Part shown: in pieces, positions 25,236 through 32,901 of the stretch
Layout of the letters: each line of letters starts with the position of its first letter
Position numbering within the stretch: position 1 is the first letter of the stretch
Assembly: GCA_024228935.1 (NCBI GenBank)
Contig: JAAESX010000335.1
Coordinates: 1 to 56,367 of the forward strand
Origin: Pseudomonadota bacterium
GTDB taxonomy: Bacteria > Myxococcota_A > UBA796 > CAJQPC01
Length of the DNA: 56,367 nucleotides
Reading direction: 5' to 3'
Position numbers and translations under genes: made by a program
Notes under the pieces: model-generated
What the model was told of the DNA's origin: nothing
Database searches by the model: none
Seen by the model: only the letters and a program-made list of their open reading frames with translations

Positions 25236-25603
25236 TGCTGTTGCTCCTCCCCCTCGCTCTCGCCCAGGACGCCGAACAGCCCGACGAGACCGTCGAGACC
25301 GACGAGACCGTGGAGCGGACCTTTCCCGTCCTCGACATCGTGGTGACCGACGCCGACGACGACCGCGCCTTCCGCGAGCTGGCCGAGGCCGCCGGCCCCA
25401 TCGCGTTCCAGTGCCTGGTCGAGGCGAACCACGTCGGCACCGTGTCCGCGAGCGTCGGTACCCGCGGTGGCGCGCTCTTCATCGAGCCGAACGCCGAGGA
25501 AGGGCCCATCGACCTGTGCATCGTGCGTGCCCTGCTGACCGCCGAGCGACCCGAGCTCCCCGACGGGACCGCCGTCATCGGCTTCGGGCTGGCGACGCCG
25601 TAG
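25235..25603 (+). CDS. Small exported protein of unknown function
   Basis: 122 residues. Signal peptide MLLLLPLALAQ, then an acidic Glu/Thr-repeat linker (ETVETDETVE), then a compact domain with two Cys (AFQCLVEAN, IDLCIVRALL). It is coupled to the preceding gene by a 1-bp overlap. No family recognised. Convergent with the membrane-protein gene that ends at 25607. Confidence 0.72.
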   Translation: MLLLLPLALAQDAEQPDETVETDETVERTFPVLDIVVTDADDDRAFRELAEAAGPIAFQCLVEANHVGTVSASVGTRGGALFIEPNAEEGPIDLCIVRALLTAERPELPDGTAVIGFGLATP

Positions 25604-25606
25604 CCC

Positions 25607-27184
25607 TCAGCGCTGGCTCACGTCCCACCAGGTCACGCCGTCGTGACCGTCGGTCGGCGGCCCGAGCACGCGCTTCAGCGACTCGACGAGCTCTTGTCGG
25701 TCCGTGCTGGGGTCGACCGCGACGATGGCGAAGCCGTCCAGTGACCAGGGAGCGCAGTCCCGACCGTTCAGAACCTCGACGCACTCGATGAACGCCCCGA
25801 GCTCACCCTCGGCCTGTGGGTTCCGGCGCGGCAGATCGCGGACCGGGCGCTCGTGGACCGACACCCCCGCGAGCCGAACCGGGTTGTTCGGCGGCAGCTC
25901 GGCTCCGTTGAGCGGCAGGTGCAGGACGGCGCCCTCGTCGACCCGCCCCCATGCCTTCCACGCCGCCGTCGGCAGGTCCCATGTCGGCCAGGGCGTGCCG
26001 AACGGCGCGACGACCCGGACGGCATCCCCGACCCCCAGCGCCAGGACGAGCCACACCCAGCGCGAGCGGGACGCGGCGAGCATCAGCCCGAGCCCCAGGT
26101 GCGCGACCAGCAGGCCCCGGTAGTACTGGCCGCCGTGCGCCAGCGGCAGATCGAGCCACTGGAAGACCACCGCAGGCATCGGGACCTCGTGGCCTCCCAC
26201 CAGCACGGGGTGTCGGTCGATCCCGAGAACCGGCCCGATTGCGATGAGCACACCGACCAGCGCGACGACCCAGGAGCGCTCCCTCCAGCCGAGCGCGACG
26301 GCCCCCACCGCGAACGGGAGCCCCAGGTAGCGGTTGTGCAGCAGGGGCACGTCGCCGACGGCCGCGGCCTCGCCGAGCACCAGCGTGTCGAGGTCCGAGA
26401 TGGGCATCGTCTCGCCGAACAGCGGTGGGAATCCCGTGGGGTCGTACGCGGGGGAGAACACGCTGTCGCCCCCGGACAGCAGGTACGCCCGAGCGACGAG
26501 CAGGGCGACGACGGCGACGACCGCCCCGATGACGAGGCGACGCCAGTCCTCCCGCCGGACCCAGACCACCCAGGGCACCAGGATGCCCGCGAACATCGCC
26601 AGGTACGGGCTGGTCAGCGCGCCGACGAGCCAGACGGCGCCGACCGCAGCGAGCCGGCCCCAGGACCCGCGGGCCGCCCAGATCCACACCGCGAGGCACA
26701 GCGGAAGCACCCAGGACTGGCCCTTCTCGACCTGCCCCGACAGCACCATGCCGAGCGCGGTCGGCGACAACGCGAACAGGACCGCGCCCACGTACAGGCC
26801 CGCGTTGCGCGTCCGTCCGAGCTGGACCGCCAGGCCGACGAACGCGGCCCCGCCGAGCGCCGGCCCCAGCCAGCCGGCCACGTTGACCCCCAGGATCGGC
26901 GACAGGCCAGTGATGGCGATGGGCGCGAGGAAGGCCCAGCCGATGTAGGCGGCGCCTCGCTCCTCGGGGAACCCACCGAGCGATGTGGGCGACGCCGAGC
27001 CGCCCCACAGGCCGTCCTGCACGACGTGTGCCGCCCAGATGTGCGAGCCGTGGAAGGCGTTGGCGAGCGTGGTCCCGAGCGGGTCGACGAGCCAGCCACC
27101 GTGGAACGGCAGCGTGAGCAGGAGCGCGGCGAGGGTCGCCACGACGGCGATCCACGCCGCGGACCTACCCGCGAACCAGCTCAC
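25607..27184 (-). CDS. Multi-pass membrane protein, GT-C glycosyltransferase-like
   Basis: 525 residues with about 11-13 hydrophobic helices and a soluble C-terminal domain (about residues 400-525). The first periplasmic loop (HGSHIWAAHVVQDGLWGGSA) and the alternating helix/loop layout resemble the GT-C superfamily (PMT/ArnT-like, lipid-linked sugar donors), but the usual acidic D-D/E-E loop motif is not clear. The C-terminal part contains 'VLHLPLNGAELPPNNPVRLA' and ends 'GVTWWDVSQR'. GTG start at 27184 overlaps the end of the flippase-like gene by 20 bp, so the two are likely co-translated and may act together in lipid-linked glycan export (inference). Confidence 0.75.
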   Translation of the reverse strand: MSWFAGRSAAWIAVVATLAALLLTLPFHGGWLVDPLGTTLANAFHGSHIWAAHVVQDGLWGGSASPTSLGGFPEERGAAYIGWAFLAPIAITGLSPILGVNVAGWLGPALGGAAFVGLAVQLGRTRNAGLYVGAVLFALSPTALGMVLSGQVEKGQSWVLPLCLAVWIWAARGSWGRLAAVGAVWLVGALTSPYLAMFAGILVPWVVWVRREDWRRLVIGAVVAVVALLVARAYLLSGGDSVFSPAYDPTGFPPLFGETMPISDLDTLVLGEAAAVGDVPLLHNRYLGLPFAVGAVALGWRERSWVVALVGVLIAIGPVLGIDRHPVLVGGHEVPMPAVVFQWLDLPLAHGGQYYRGLLVAHLGLGLMLAASRSRWVWLVLALGVGDAVRVVAPFGTPWPTWDLPTAAWKAWGRVDEGAVLHLPLNGAELPPNNPVRLAGVSVHERPVRDLPRRNPQAEGELGAFIECVEVLNGRDCAPWSLDGFAIVAVDPSTDRQELVESLKRVLGPPTDGHDGVTWWDVSQR

Positions 27185-28154
27185 CGATCCGCCCGATGCG
27201 CTTCGTCAACGGACCAATGCCAAGGATGAACGGCGGCACGCTGTTGGCGATCCACGAGATGGCGGTGAAGGCCAGCGCGTCCGCCTCGGAGACCCCGAAG
27301 GCACCGAGCACGAACACCGACGTGGCCGCCGCCCCAGCCCCGAGCGACGGCGGGAGCACCACCGCCGCGATCGACCCGAGCGCCACGACGCCGCACACTG
27401 CCAGGAGGGGGAACTCCACATGCAGCCCGAGCGCCGGGAGGATGGCCCAGAAGCTGCCGACCACCAGCAACACCTGGACCGCCGCCAGCCCGACGTTCGC
27501 GGCGATGGGACCCCACGAGGTGAGGCCGGTCCCGGTCTGGACGACCGTGTCGCGCACGAGCTGGACCACGCCCGGACGGGACTCGGTCGGAGCATCCGAC
27601 CGGAGCTTGCGCCCCAGGACGCCGAGCCCGACCGCGCCGATGGTGGCGCCGAAGACCGCGAGCGTCAGCCAGTTCTGGGCTGCAGCCGTCTCAGCGACGC
27701 CGACGAGCTGCTCCCATTCGCTGGCTCCCAGGACCATCACGCCGAGCACGAACACCCCGAAGACGGCGGCCTCGACGAACCCCGTGATGCCGACGGCGGC
27801 CACCGCGGCCGGGGTGCTCACGTCGAGCTCCTTGCGCAGGAGCCCCATGGCCACAAGGTCTCCGCCCCGAATGGGCAGCACCGAGTTCAGGAGGCCGCTC
27901 AGGAAGCCGATCGACAGGACTGGCATGATTGGCGTCTTGCGCCAGGCCTGGAGCATCACCCACAGGCGCAGCTCATGAAGGGCGAGCCCGAGGGCCTTCA
28001 CCGCAGCTGCGATCAGGACCCAGGCCACGGACGCCTCCGACAGTGCGGCCAGCACGGCCATGGGGTCCGCCTGCCGCACCAGGACGTACAGCACGGCTGC
28101 CGACGCCAACACCTGGGCCGGGATCTTCCACCACCCACTGCGACGCTCACTCAT
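27165..28154 (-). CDS. Lysylphosphatidylglycerol synthase TM-region (AglD/MprF-like) protein
   Basis: 329 residues, seven to eight membrane helices. It fits the UPF0104/LPG_synthase_TM family: 'VKALGLALHELRLWVMLQAW' after the second helix, 'SGLLNSVLPIRGGDLVAMGL' as the family's characteristic loop, and 'VVLPPSLGAGAAATSVFVLG' near the end. Members flip or transport lipids or lipid-linked sugars. The start is ATG 28154, overlapping the upstream stop as ATGA; an in-frame ATG at 28166 would extend into that gene. Partner of the GT-C-like protein just downstream. Confidence 0.85.
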   Translation of the reverse strand: MSERRSGWWKIPAQVLASAAVLYVLVRQADPMAVLAALSEASVAWVLIAAAVKALGLALHELRLWVMLQAWRKTPIMPVLSIGFLSGLLNSVLPIRGGDLVAMGLLRKELDVSTPAAVAAVGITGFVEAAVFGVFVLGVMVLGASEWEQLVGVAETAAAQNWLTLAVFGATIGAVGLGVLGRKLRSDAPTESRPGVVQLVRDTVVQTGTGLTSWGPIAANVGLAAVQVLLVVGSFWAILPALGLHVEFPLLAVCGVVALGSIAAVVLPPSLGAGAAATSVFVLGAFGVSEADALAFTAISWIANSVPPFILGIGPLTKRIGRIGELVRG

Positions 28155-28705
28155 CGGGCGACGCACTCGACGGAGAGACGAAACGCGCCTTCGAGGGCGG
28201 ACTTTCCGTCGGCGGCGACCAGAAAGGTCTGGTCGCGATCCTGGGTGACGAGCGTCAGGCTCCCGCCCGAGGTGCCCACGTCAGCATCACAGGAGCTGAC
28301 CGACATCTGGGTCGTAGGGCAGTCGTCGTGCGGCCAGGACAACGCGAACAGGTCCAGGTCGCCTTCGCTCTCGAGCTCTACCGTCGCCACGGTCTGGGCG
28401 GGCAGGACCAGCCGGTAGACCCGCTCGGGCCCGTCCCAGTCGTGGTGGATGGGGTGGCAGAACAGCGTGCGGTAGTGGTCGTTCGACCACTGGCTGTGTC
28501 CACCGGTCGTGCGGTCCTCGAGCACCGAGCCACACGACAGCGGCCCTGTGACACACCCCTCGGGCGTCGGCGAGGCCTCGACCTCGGACCACGGGTCGAC
28601 CGGGATTCGTTCGATTCGTTCGATTCGCTCGACGGGGTCGAGCACGGGCTGCTCGGTGCTGGTCGAGAACCCCGTGGAGAGCTCGCAGCCCAGGAGCAGG
28701 ATCAC
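28151..28705 (-). CDS. Small lipoprotein with PPC-like domain
   Basis: 184 residues. Signal MILLLGC (Cys 7), GTG start overlapping the upstream rhodanese stop (GTGA). A short repeat ERIERIERIP is encoded by 9-bp DNA repeats at about 28604-28632. The C-terminal half ('RVYRLVLPAQTVATVELESE' then 'GDLDLFALSWPHDDC') fits the pattern of PPC (pre-peptidase C-terminal) beta-sandwich domains, where a hydrophobic strand is followed by D-x-D-L. Probably periplasmic or surface-exposed; function unknown. Confidence 0.75.
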   Translation of the reverse strand: MILLLGCELSTGFSTSTEQPVLDPVERIERIERIPVDPWSEVEASPTPEGCVTGPLSCGSVLEDRTTGGHSQWSNDHYRTLFCHPIHHDWDGPERVYRLVLPAQTVATVELESEGDLDLFALSWPHDDCPTTQMSVSSCDADVGTSGGSLTLVTQDRDQTFLVAADGKSALEGAFRLSVECVAR

Positions 28706-29175
28706 CCCGCCTCCAGCTGACCCCCCGCGGCCTCCCAGGCACTGAGCCCGCCCTCGAGCGCGACCAGGTCATCGAAACCGCGACGGCGAAGGAACCGAGC
28801 CACGCGCATGCCGCCCTCGCCGGACTCGTCGTAGGCAACCACGCGCCCTTCGGGCGGCAGCTCGGCCAGGCGGATCATCACGTCGATCTCGTGCATGTGG
28901 ATCGCGCCGGCGATGTGCCCCTCGCGGAACTCCTTCAGCGTGCGCACGTCCAGGAACTCGACCTCGGCCTCGAGCAGCGACTCGGCGGTCACCACCATGT
29001 CGGGCGTCAGGTCGTCCAACTCGTGGTCCGGGATGCGCTCCTTCCTGACCGAGCTGTCCGTGTCACCGCCTCGCTTCTTGAGCTGGTCGGCGTGGTAGGC
29101 GTCGTCCGAGGCCTGGATCTTGCGACCCATCTTCTTGGCCAGACGCAGAGGGAGCTTGGCGAGCTTTCCGAACAT
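28702..29175 (-). CDS. Rhodanese-like protein lacking the catalytic Cys
   Basis: 157 residues with a basic N-terminal helix (MFGKLAKLPLRLAKKMGRKI), a linker, then one rhodanese fold: 'EVEFLDVRTLKEFREGHIAG' and 'FDDLVALEGGLSAWEAAGG'. The active-site loop reads AYDESGEGGMRVARFL, with Asp-Glu-Ser where the Cys should be, so sulfurtransferase activity is not expected. It is laid out like the Cys-containing protein at 12448-12909. Such inactive rhodaneses often bind or regulate. First gene of a run (rhodanese, lipoprotein, flippase-like, GT-C-like) linked by overlaps. Confidence 0.85.
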   Translation of the reverse strand: MFGKLAKLPLRLAKKMGRKIQASDDAYHADQLKKRGGDTDSSVRKERIPDHELDDLTPDMVVTAESLLEAEVEFLDVRTLKEFREGHIAGAIHMHEIDVMIRLAELPPEGRVVAYDESGEGGMRVARFLRRRGFDDLVALEGGLSAWEAAGGQLEAG

Positions 29176-29184
29176 GCTCCGAGC

Positions 29185-30594
29185 TTAACTGACCCTCGGC
29201 AGACGGCCGGATGCCCAGGTCAGCTCGCGCAGTCGGTCCGCATGCTCCCGGCCCGGCACGCCCGACGTGCGCCAGCCCCAGTTGCCCTCGGCGACGCCCG
29301 GCACGTTCATGCGGGCCTCGTTGCCCAGGCCCAGCACGTCCTGGAGCGGGGCGATCGCGTCGTGGGCGGTCGACATCCAGGCGAGTCGCACCAGATCCCA
29401 GGCGCTCCCACCACTTCGGGCGTACACCCGGAATCGATGCCGGACCTCCTCCGGCGCGGCGTCGTACCAGCCCTGGGCGGTGTCGTTGTCATGCGTGCCG
29501 GTGTAGGCGACGACGTTCGGCGTCTCGAAGGCGTGCGGCAGGAACGTGTGGCGCATGTCGTCATCGCCGAACGCGAACTGCAGGACCTTCATCCCCGGGG
29601 CCCCCAGCGCGTCGCGGAGCGCCTCGACGTCGGGCGTGATGACGCCCAGGTCCTCGGCGATGAGCGTGCACGGGTCCAGGCCGAGCGCGTCGAACAGGCG
29701 CATCCCGGGCCCCTCGACCCACCCGCCGTCCATGGCGGTCTCGGCCTCGCGCGGGACCGCCCAGGCGGCCGCGAAGCCTCGGAAGTGATCGATGCGGACG
29801 CGGTCGACGTGCTGGAGCACCCGCTCGAACCGGTCCCCCCACCAGCGGTAGCCAGCCGCCGCCATGGCGCCGTCGTCGTAGTGGGGGTTGCCCCACAGCT
29901 GGCCAGTCGGGCTGAAGTAGTCGGGCGGCACACCCGCTCGAACGGTGGGCCGTCCGTCGGCATCGAGCTGGAAGAGCTCACGGTGCGCCCAGGTGTCACA
30001 GCCGTCTCCCGAGACGAAGATGGGCACGTCGCCGATGAGCTGCACGCCGCGCTCGGACGCGTACTCTCGCAGCGCCGTGAGCTGCCGATCCAGCAGGCAC
30101 TGCAGCGCGAGGTGGCGCCGATAGGCCTTCCGACGGCGCACCCGGCCGAGCCCCTTTCGGTCCTGCAGCGCCGTGGGCCAGCACCACCACCCGCCGCCGT
30201 GCTCCTCGGCCAGCGTCGCGTACAGCCCCCAGTCGTCCGCCCAGGGCGTGCGCTCGATCCACGCATCGAGATCCGTGGCGAGCTCGACCGCCGCCGCCGC
30301 CAGCCGCGGGACCTTCTCGCAGTGCACCGCGTCCCAGTCCACTCGCTCGGTCCGGGACAGGGGCTCGAGCCCCAGGTCCTCGAGCGACAGGAGCGCACGC
30401 TCACAGGCCAGCGCCGACGGCGACGCGTACGGCGAGTTGCCCGGCCCGAGCGGGTTCAGCGGCAGCCACTGCCACAGCGACTGCCCGCTCTCGGCCAGCC
30501 AGTCGACGAACGCGCGCGCCGACGGCCCCAGGTCCCCGACGGGCCCACGGGAAGGGAGGGAGGTCACGTGGAGCAGAACGCCTGATCGCCGCAT
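29185..30594 (-). CDS. malQ: 4-alpha-glucanotransferase (amylomaltase, GH77)
   Basis: 469 residues. Family motifs: MRRSGVLLHVTSLPSRGPVG start, 'WQWLPLNPLGPGNSPYASPS', 'LIGDVPIFVSGDGCDTWAH', 'VPPDYFSPTGQLWGNPHY', catalytic nucleophile Asp in VRIDHFRGF, acid/base Glu in IAEDLG and stabiliser Asp in THDNDT. It transfers alpha-1,4-glucan chains in glycogen and maltodextrin metabolism, in the cytoplasm. ATG 30594 is preferred over an in-frame TTG at 30600. It stands 9 bp upstream of the rhodanese run and diverges from exbD. Confidence 0.96.
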   Translation of the reverse strand: MRRSGVLLHVTSLPSRGPVGDLGPSARAFVDWLAESGQSLWQWLPLNPLGPGNSPYASPSALACERALLSLEDLGLEPLSRTERVDWDAVHCEKVPRLAAAAVELATDLDAWIERTPWADDWGLYATLAEEHGGGWWCWPTALQDRKGLGRVRRRKAYRRHLALQCLLDRQLTALREYASERGVQLIGDVPIFVSGDGCDTWAHRELFQLDADGRPTVRAGVPPDYFSPTGQLWGNPHYDDGAMAAAGYRWWGDRFERVLQHVDRVRIDHFRGFAAAWAVPREAETAMDGGWVEGPGMRLFDALGLDPCTLIAEDLGVITPDVEALRDALGAPGMKVLQFAFGDDDMRHTFLPHAFETPNVVAYTGTHDNDTAQGWYDAAPEEVRHRFRVYARSGGSAWDLVRLAWMSTAHDAIAPLQDVLGLGNEARMNVPGVAEGNWGWRTSGVPGREHADRLRELTWASGRLPRVS

Positions 30595-30685
30595 GGTCAA
30601 CGCCTCGTCAAGGCCACGTTGGACCGGGAACCGGCCGGAGGATCACACGGTCTGTCCTCAACGCACCGAATCTCCCGGAGTCCTC

Positions 30686-31177
30686 ATGGCCCGTCGTCCC
30701 GCCCAGAACGCCCGCGAGCTCAACCTCGTCCCGATCATGAACCTGGTGAGCATCCTCATCCCGTTCCTCCTGGTCGCCGCGCAGTTTGTGAACCTGGCGG
30801 TGATCGACAGCTCGCTCCCGGCCATCAACAAGGACGAGATCACCACGCCCATCCCAGAGGACGTGCGCCAGGTGCGGATCGCGATCACCGCGACCAAGCT
30901 CGCCGTCCTCGGCGCGGACGATCTGCTCGACATCGAGGACACCGGTGGACTGGACATTCCGATGGACGGCGAGGTCTACGACACCGACGAGCTCACCCGC
31001 GTCCTCGGACTGGTGAAAGACGAGGAGCCCGACCTCGAGGACATCGTGCTCGTGCCGGACGGAACGGTCGAGTACGAGGAGCTCATCGACGTGATGGACG
31101 CTGCGCGCGCCGAGTCGATGACCGAAGGCGGCAGACTGCTGTTCCCGAACGTGGTGATCGCGGGCGGCGCACTCTGA
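30686..31177 (+). CDS. ExbD/TolR-family biopolymer transport protein
   Basis: 163 residues. N-terminal 'ARELNLVPIMNLVSILIPFL' is the family's cytoplasmic lead-in plus single transmembrane helix. In canonical ExbD an Asp in the helix carries protons; here that position reads N-L-V-S-I-L-I (Asn in place of Asp), so proton coupling is doubtful. The periplasmic part ends with the usual 'VEYEELIDVMDAARAESM' and 'GRLLFPNVVIAGG'. ATG 30686 has GGAG about 6 nt upstream. No exbB/tolQ gene is adjacent. Confidence 0.85.
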   Translation: MARRPAQNARELNLVPIMNLVSILIPFLLVAAQFVNLAVIDSSLPAINKDEITTPIPEDVRQVRIAITATKLAVLGADDLLDIEDTGGLDIPMDGEVYDTDELTRVLGLVKDEEPDLEDIVLVPDGTVEYEELIDVMDAARAESMTEGGRLLFPNVVIAGGAL

Positions 31178-31300
31178 GTGCCAACTTCCTGGAATCGGTC
31201 AGGATTCCGCGGACTTTAGGGGACTGATACCGACCTGATAGCGGTATGACAGCGCGGACTTCCATAGAGTGGCGTCCCCAGAGCCCCCGGAGAGTTCCCA
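31178..31300 (+). promoter_or_regulatory. Leader with two inverted repeats
   Basis: The 123-bp gap before the first FG-GAP gene holds GGAATC-6-GATTCC (31191-31208) and ATACCG-9-CGGTAT (31227-31247). The first may end exbD transcription or bind a regulator; the second lies about 55 bp before the ATG and could be an operator. No clear -35/-10 pair was found. Confidence 0.35.
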
Positions 31301-32827
31301 ATGTCCATTCTGTTCGTCCTGGCCTGCGCCACCGATCAGGGCCCCGAGCCCAGCGTCCTCGACACCGGCTTCTTCGAGTACGACGAGCTCGAGGACTACG
31401 ACTACGACCTCGACTGGGACGATCCGCTCTTCCGCCCGGACGTCGATCGGAACGCACCCAAGGGCTACCCGATCAGCATCCCGCTGGGCACGAACAACGC
31501 CCGCGACATCGTCGATGGCGAGTGGAAGGGCGAGGGCACCGACTCCAAGCTCGGCATCGCGGTGCGCTACGCCGGCGACGTCGACGGCGACGGAACCGGC
31601 GACATGGTCATCGGCTCGCTCAACGACCCGACGGGTAGCAGCGACGACGGCGCGGCCTACCTGGACCTCGGCGGAGACTTCCACACCGGCAACAGCCGCA
31701 TCGACCTGGGCAGCAACGCCGAGGCGCGCTTCTACGGCGACAGCACCGGCGCGAAGTCGGGCGAGCAGGTCGCGGGCAACGGCGACTTCGACGGCGACGG
31801 CAACGATGACTGGGCCATCGGCGCCCGCAACTGGGACGACCCGGTCGACACCTGGAAGGTCAACGCCGGCGCGGCCTACCTCATCACGGGTGGAACCACG
31901 GGGAACGTCACGCTCCCCACCAGCTCGATCCTCGTGTCCGGCGACAAGGCCAACGAGAACTTCGGAGCCGGCGTGGACTACATCGACGACATCAACGGTG
32001 ACGGCAACTGGGACCTGATCATCGGCGGCACCGGCATGGACACGAACGGCACGAACTCCGGCGCCATCAGCGTGTTCTACGGCCCGCTCACCGCCGACTC
32101 GGACAACTCGGCCGCGGACGCGACGATCGGCGGCGAGACCGCCGGTGACCAGGTCGGCAACCGCCTGGTCGGCATCGGCGACTACGACGGCGACGGCAAC
32201 GGCGACTTCGCGGTCGGCGCGCGTCGCGAAGACACCAACGGCACCGACGCTGGCGCCGTCTACATCGTGACCTCGGGCACCATGCCCAGCACGCTCGCCG
32301 ACGCGGACGTCATCCTGCGCGGCAACAAGGCCGGCTGGGAGGTCGGCAACTCGCTCAAGGAGGTCGGCGACGTCGACGCCGACGGCAAGTCCGATCTCTT
32401 CGTCGGTGGCCTGGGCCACGGCGGCAAGGGCGGCGCCTACGTGATCCTCAGCGGCACGACGAGCGGCAACATCGGCGCCAAGGCCCAGTCCAAGATGTAC
32501 GGCCAGCTCGCCGCGGATCAGTTCGGAGCCGACGTGGCGATGGGCGACGCGGACGGCGACGGAACCGCGGACGCGCTCGTCACAGCGAACCGCCAGGGCG
32601 TCGACGACCGTGGCGCGCTGTACGTCTTCTACGGACCGCACACCGGCTCGATCGCGGCCACCTCGGCCGACAGCAAGCTGGTCGGCGTGACCAAGGGCGA
32701 CAAGTTCGGATCGGCCGTGGACTTCATCACGGACGCCTACGCTTCGGGCGACGACGCGGTGGTCGTGGGGGCCAGCTCGGCCAAGTCCACGAACCAGGGC
32801 GGCGTGTACATCTTCCAGGTTCCCTAA
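31301..32827 (+). CDS. FG-GAP-repeat lipoprotein (tandem paralogue 1)
   Basis: 508 residues. Signal MSILFVLAC (Cys 9). A linker rich in Asp/Tyr (EDYDYDLDWDDPLFRPD) precedes an integrin-alpha-like beta-propeller with six calcium loops: DVDGDGTGDMVIGS, DFDGDGNDDWAIGA, DINGDGNWDLIIGG, DYDGDGNGDFAVGA, DVDADGKSDLFVGG and DADGDGTADALVTA. GGAG lies upstream of the ATG. The next gene encodes a paralogue along its whole length. Probably surface-exposed and calcium-dependent; ligand unknown. Confidence 0.9.
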   Translation: MSILFVLACATDQGPEPSVLDTGFFEYDELEDYDYDLDWDDPLFRPDVDRNAPKGYPISIPLGTNNARDIVDGEWKGEGTDSKLGIAVRYAGDVDGDGTGDMVIGSLNDPTGSSDDGAAYLDLGGDFHTGNSRIDLGSNAEARFYGDSTGAKSGEQVAGNGDFDGDGNDDWAIGARNWDDPVDTWKVNAGAAYLITGGTTGNVTLPTSSILVSGDKANENFGAGVDYIDDINGDGNWDLIIGGTGMDTNGTNSGAISVFYGPLTADSDNSAADATIGGETAGDQVGNRLVGIGDYDGDGNGDFAVGARREDTNGTDAGAVYIVTSGTMPSTLADADVILRGNKAGWEVGNSLKEVGDVDADGKSDLFVGGLGHGGKGGAYVILSGTTSGNIGAKAQSKMYGQLAADQFGADVAMGDADGDGTADALVTANRQGVDDRGALYVFYGPHTGSIAATSADSKLVGVTKGDKFGSAVDFITDAYASGDDAVVVGASSAKSTNQGGVYIFQVP

Positions 32828-32901
32828 GGTCGGAGGCGATCCGGTCCGAGAGAACTCGTGAGGGCCATCGATGAGGCCCACCACACACGGGGTCTCCGAA
32901 C

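Noticed and set aside
28604..28632. 9-bp repeat as a separate regulatory element
   Set aside because: It is in frame and explained as the ERI coding repeat of the lipoprotein.
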